Source: Lachnospiraceae bacterium (lineage in GTDB: Bacteria > Bacillota > Clostridia > Lachnospirales > Lachnospiraceae). From it: a stretch of 7,077 bases of DNA. Below, piece by piece: positions 6,663-7,077 of this stretch. How positions within the stretch are numbered: the first letter of the stretch is position 1; every line of letters starts with the position of its first letter. Under the pieces are notes generated by a model. The model was not told the DNA's origin. It worked only from the letters and a program-made list of their open reading frames with translations, and did no database searches. The position numbers and the translations under genes are program-made. The DNA lies in the NCBI GenBank assembly GCA_017483425.1, contig JAFUWM010000374.1, positions 1-7,077 of the forward strand. Direction: 5' to 3'.

Positions 6663-7077
6663 CCGTGTGCACTTTTTTCGTTTCCGAGTGTGACGCCGTT
6701 CATATGATCGGCCATTTTTCTGGAATAATATTCCGACATGGAAGTTATATTATTTTGATAGACAGACTTCATGACGCTCCCGCCTCTTTGCCAGCCGCCC
6801 ATATCTGCGGTATATATGTCCGGGATACCGAGCACGGCGGCGGAGCTTGCGAAATAGTGTCTCAGATCATGGAAACGGATCCCTTTGAGGTCGAGGCTGT
6901 CACGGAGCTCTGCAAACTGCTTGGATATGGTGGAAGGTCTCACGGGATCTATCCGCCCCTCACCTTCGCCTATCAGATCAAGCAGGAATCCGGGAAGGCG
7001 GACATATCTATCTCCGTCCTCGGTCTTTGGCATTTCCTTAGTGACCCACCTGCCGTTGCGGCCCCTTACCACGTCCC
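6644..7077 (-). CDS. int: Tyrosine recombinase (phage-type integrase), C-terminal catalytic part; 5' end outside window
   Basis: Site-specific recombinase that integrates and excises a mobile element. The minus-strand frame is open to the window edge; the first possible internal start, a GTG at 7072-7070, is not taken as real because the catalytic domain is incomplete without upstream sequence. Counting from that GTG, visible catalytic parts are the beta-hairpin lysine K16 in MPKTEDGDRYVRLP (14-27), H68 and R71 in FHDLRHYFAS (67-76), W94 in MGGWQRGG (91-98) at the third His/Trp position, and the nucleophilic tyrosine Y105 in SVMKSVYQNN (99-108). The first conserved arginine and the N-terminal SAM-like DNA-binding domains would lie to the right. 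About 37 residues follow the tyrosine. The gene converges on the tRNA-Ala, and its TAA (6646-6644) lies in the tRNA terminator. GC content (about 52% by hand count of 6661-7077) exceeds that of the flanking operon, consistent with acquisition. Confidence 0.92.
   Translation of the reverse strand, partial: DVVRGRNGRWVTKEMPKTEDGDRYVRLPGFLLDLIGEGEGRIDPVRPSTISKQFAELRDSLDLKGIRFHDLRHYFASSAAVLGIPDIYTADMGGWQRGGSVMKSVYQNNITSMSEYYSRKMADHMNGVTLGNEKSAHGKIKSR

Noticed and set aside
6644..7072. Integrase as a complete short gene starting at the GTG at 7072
   Set aside because: The frame stays open to the window edge, and the part visible lacks the first catalytic arginine and the DNA-binding domains, so this is a truncated view of a longer gene.

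Overview
The window looks like low-GC Firmicutes DNA, most likely from a Clostridia/Lachnospiraceae-type gut or rumen bacterium. This rests on composition (about 40% GC by hand count of six sampled lines of the main block), heavy use of ATA, AGA and TTT codons, GGGAGG- or GGGGA-type ribosome binding sites, and protein motifs typical of surface-polysaccharide loci in that group. The exact genus cannot be read from the sequence.

Positions 1-6517 are the 3' part of a tightly packed plus-strand operon for a cell-surface or exported polysaccharide. In order it holds: a membrane-bound O-acyltransferase (MBOAT) that runs off the left edge; a membrane-anchored SGNH-type partner; a polytopic protein resembling Wzy polysaccharide polymerases; a large GT-C-type membrane glycosyltransferase; and a further polytopic membrane protein of unknown function, possibly of related type. 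Gaps are 15 and 18 bases, then an 11-base overlap, then 0 bases. The likely logic is that lipid-linked repeat units are decorated by the GT-C-type proteins, polymerised by the Wzy-like protein, and O-acylated outside the membrane by the MBOAT/SGNH pair. The sugar, polymer and acyl group cannot be read from the window.

Positions 6514-6662 form a compact tRNA unit. A good sigma-70-type promoter has its -35 hexamer over the stop codon of the last operon gene. It is followed by a complete tRNA-Ala with anticodon CGC and the alanine identity pair G3:U70, and then by a strong intrinsic terminator.

Positions 6644-7077 hold, on the minus strand, the C-terminal catalytic part of a tyrosine recombinase (integrase) that runs off the right edge. 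Its stop codon lies inside the terminator hairpin, 18 bases past the tRNA. The integrase region is about 52% GC. The arrangement is that of an integrated mobile element (prophage, ICE or genomic island) inserted at the 3' end of the tRNA-Ala gene and extending to the right beyond the window. The polysaccharide operon is then the chromosomal flank. No gene-free stretch exceeds about 130 bases, and even that holds the tRNA unit.
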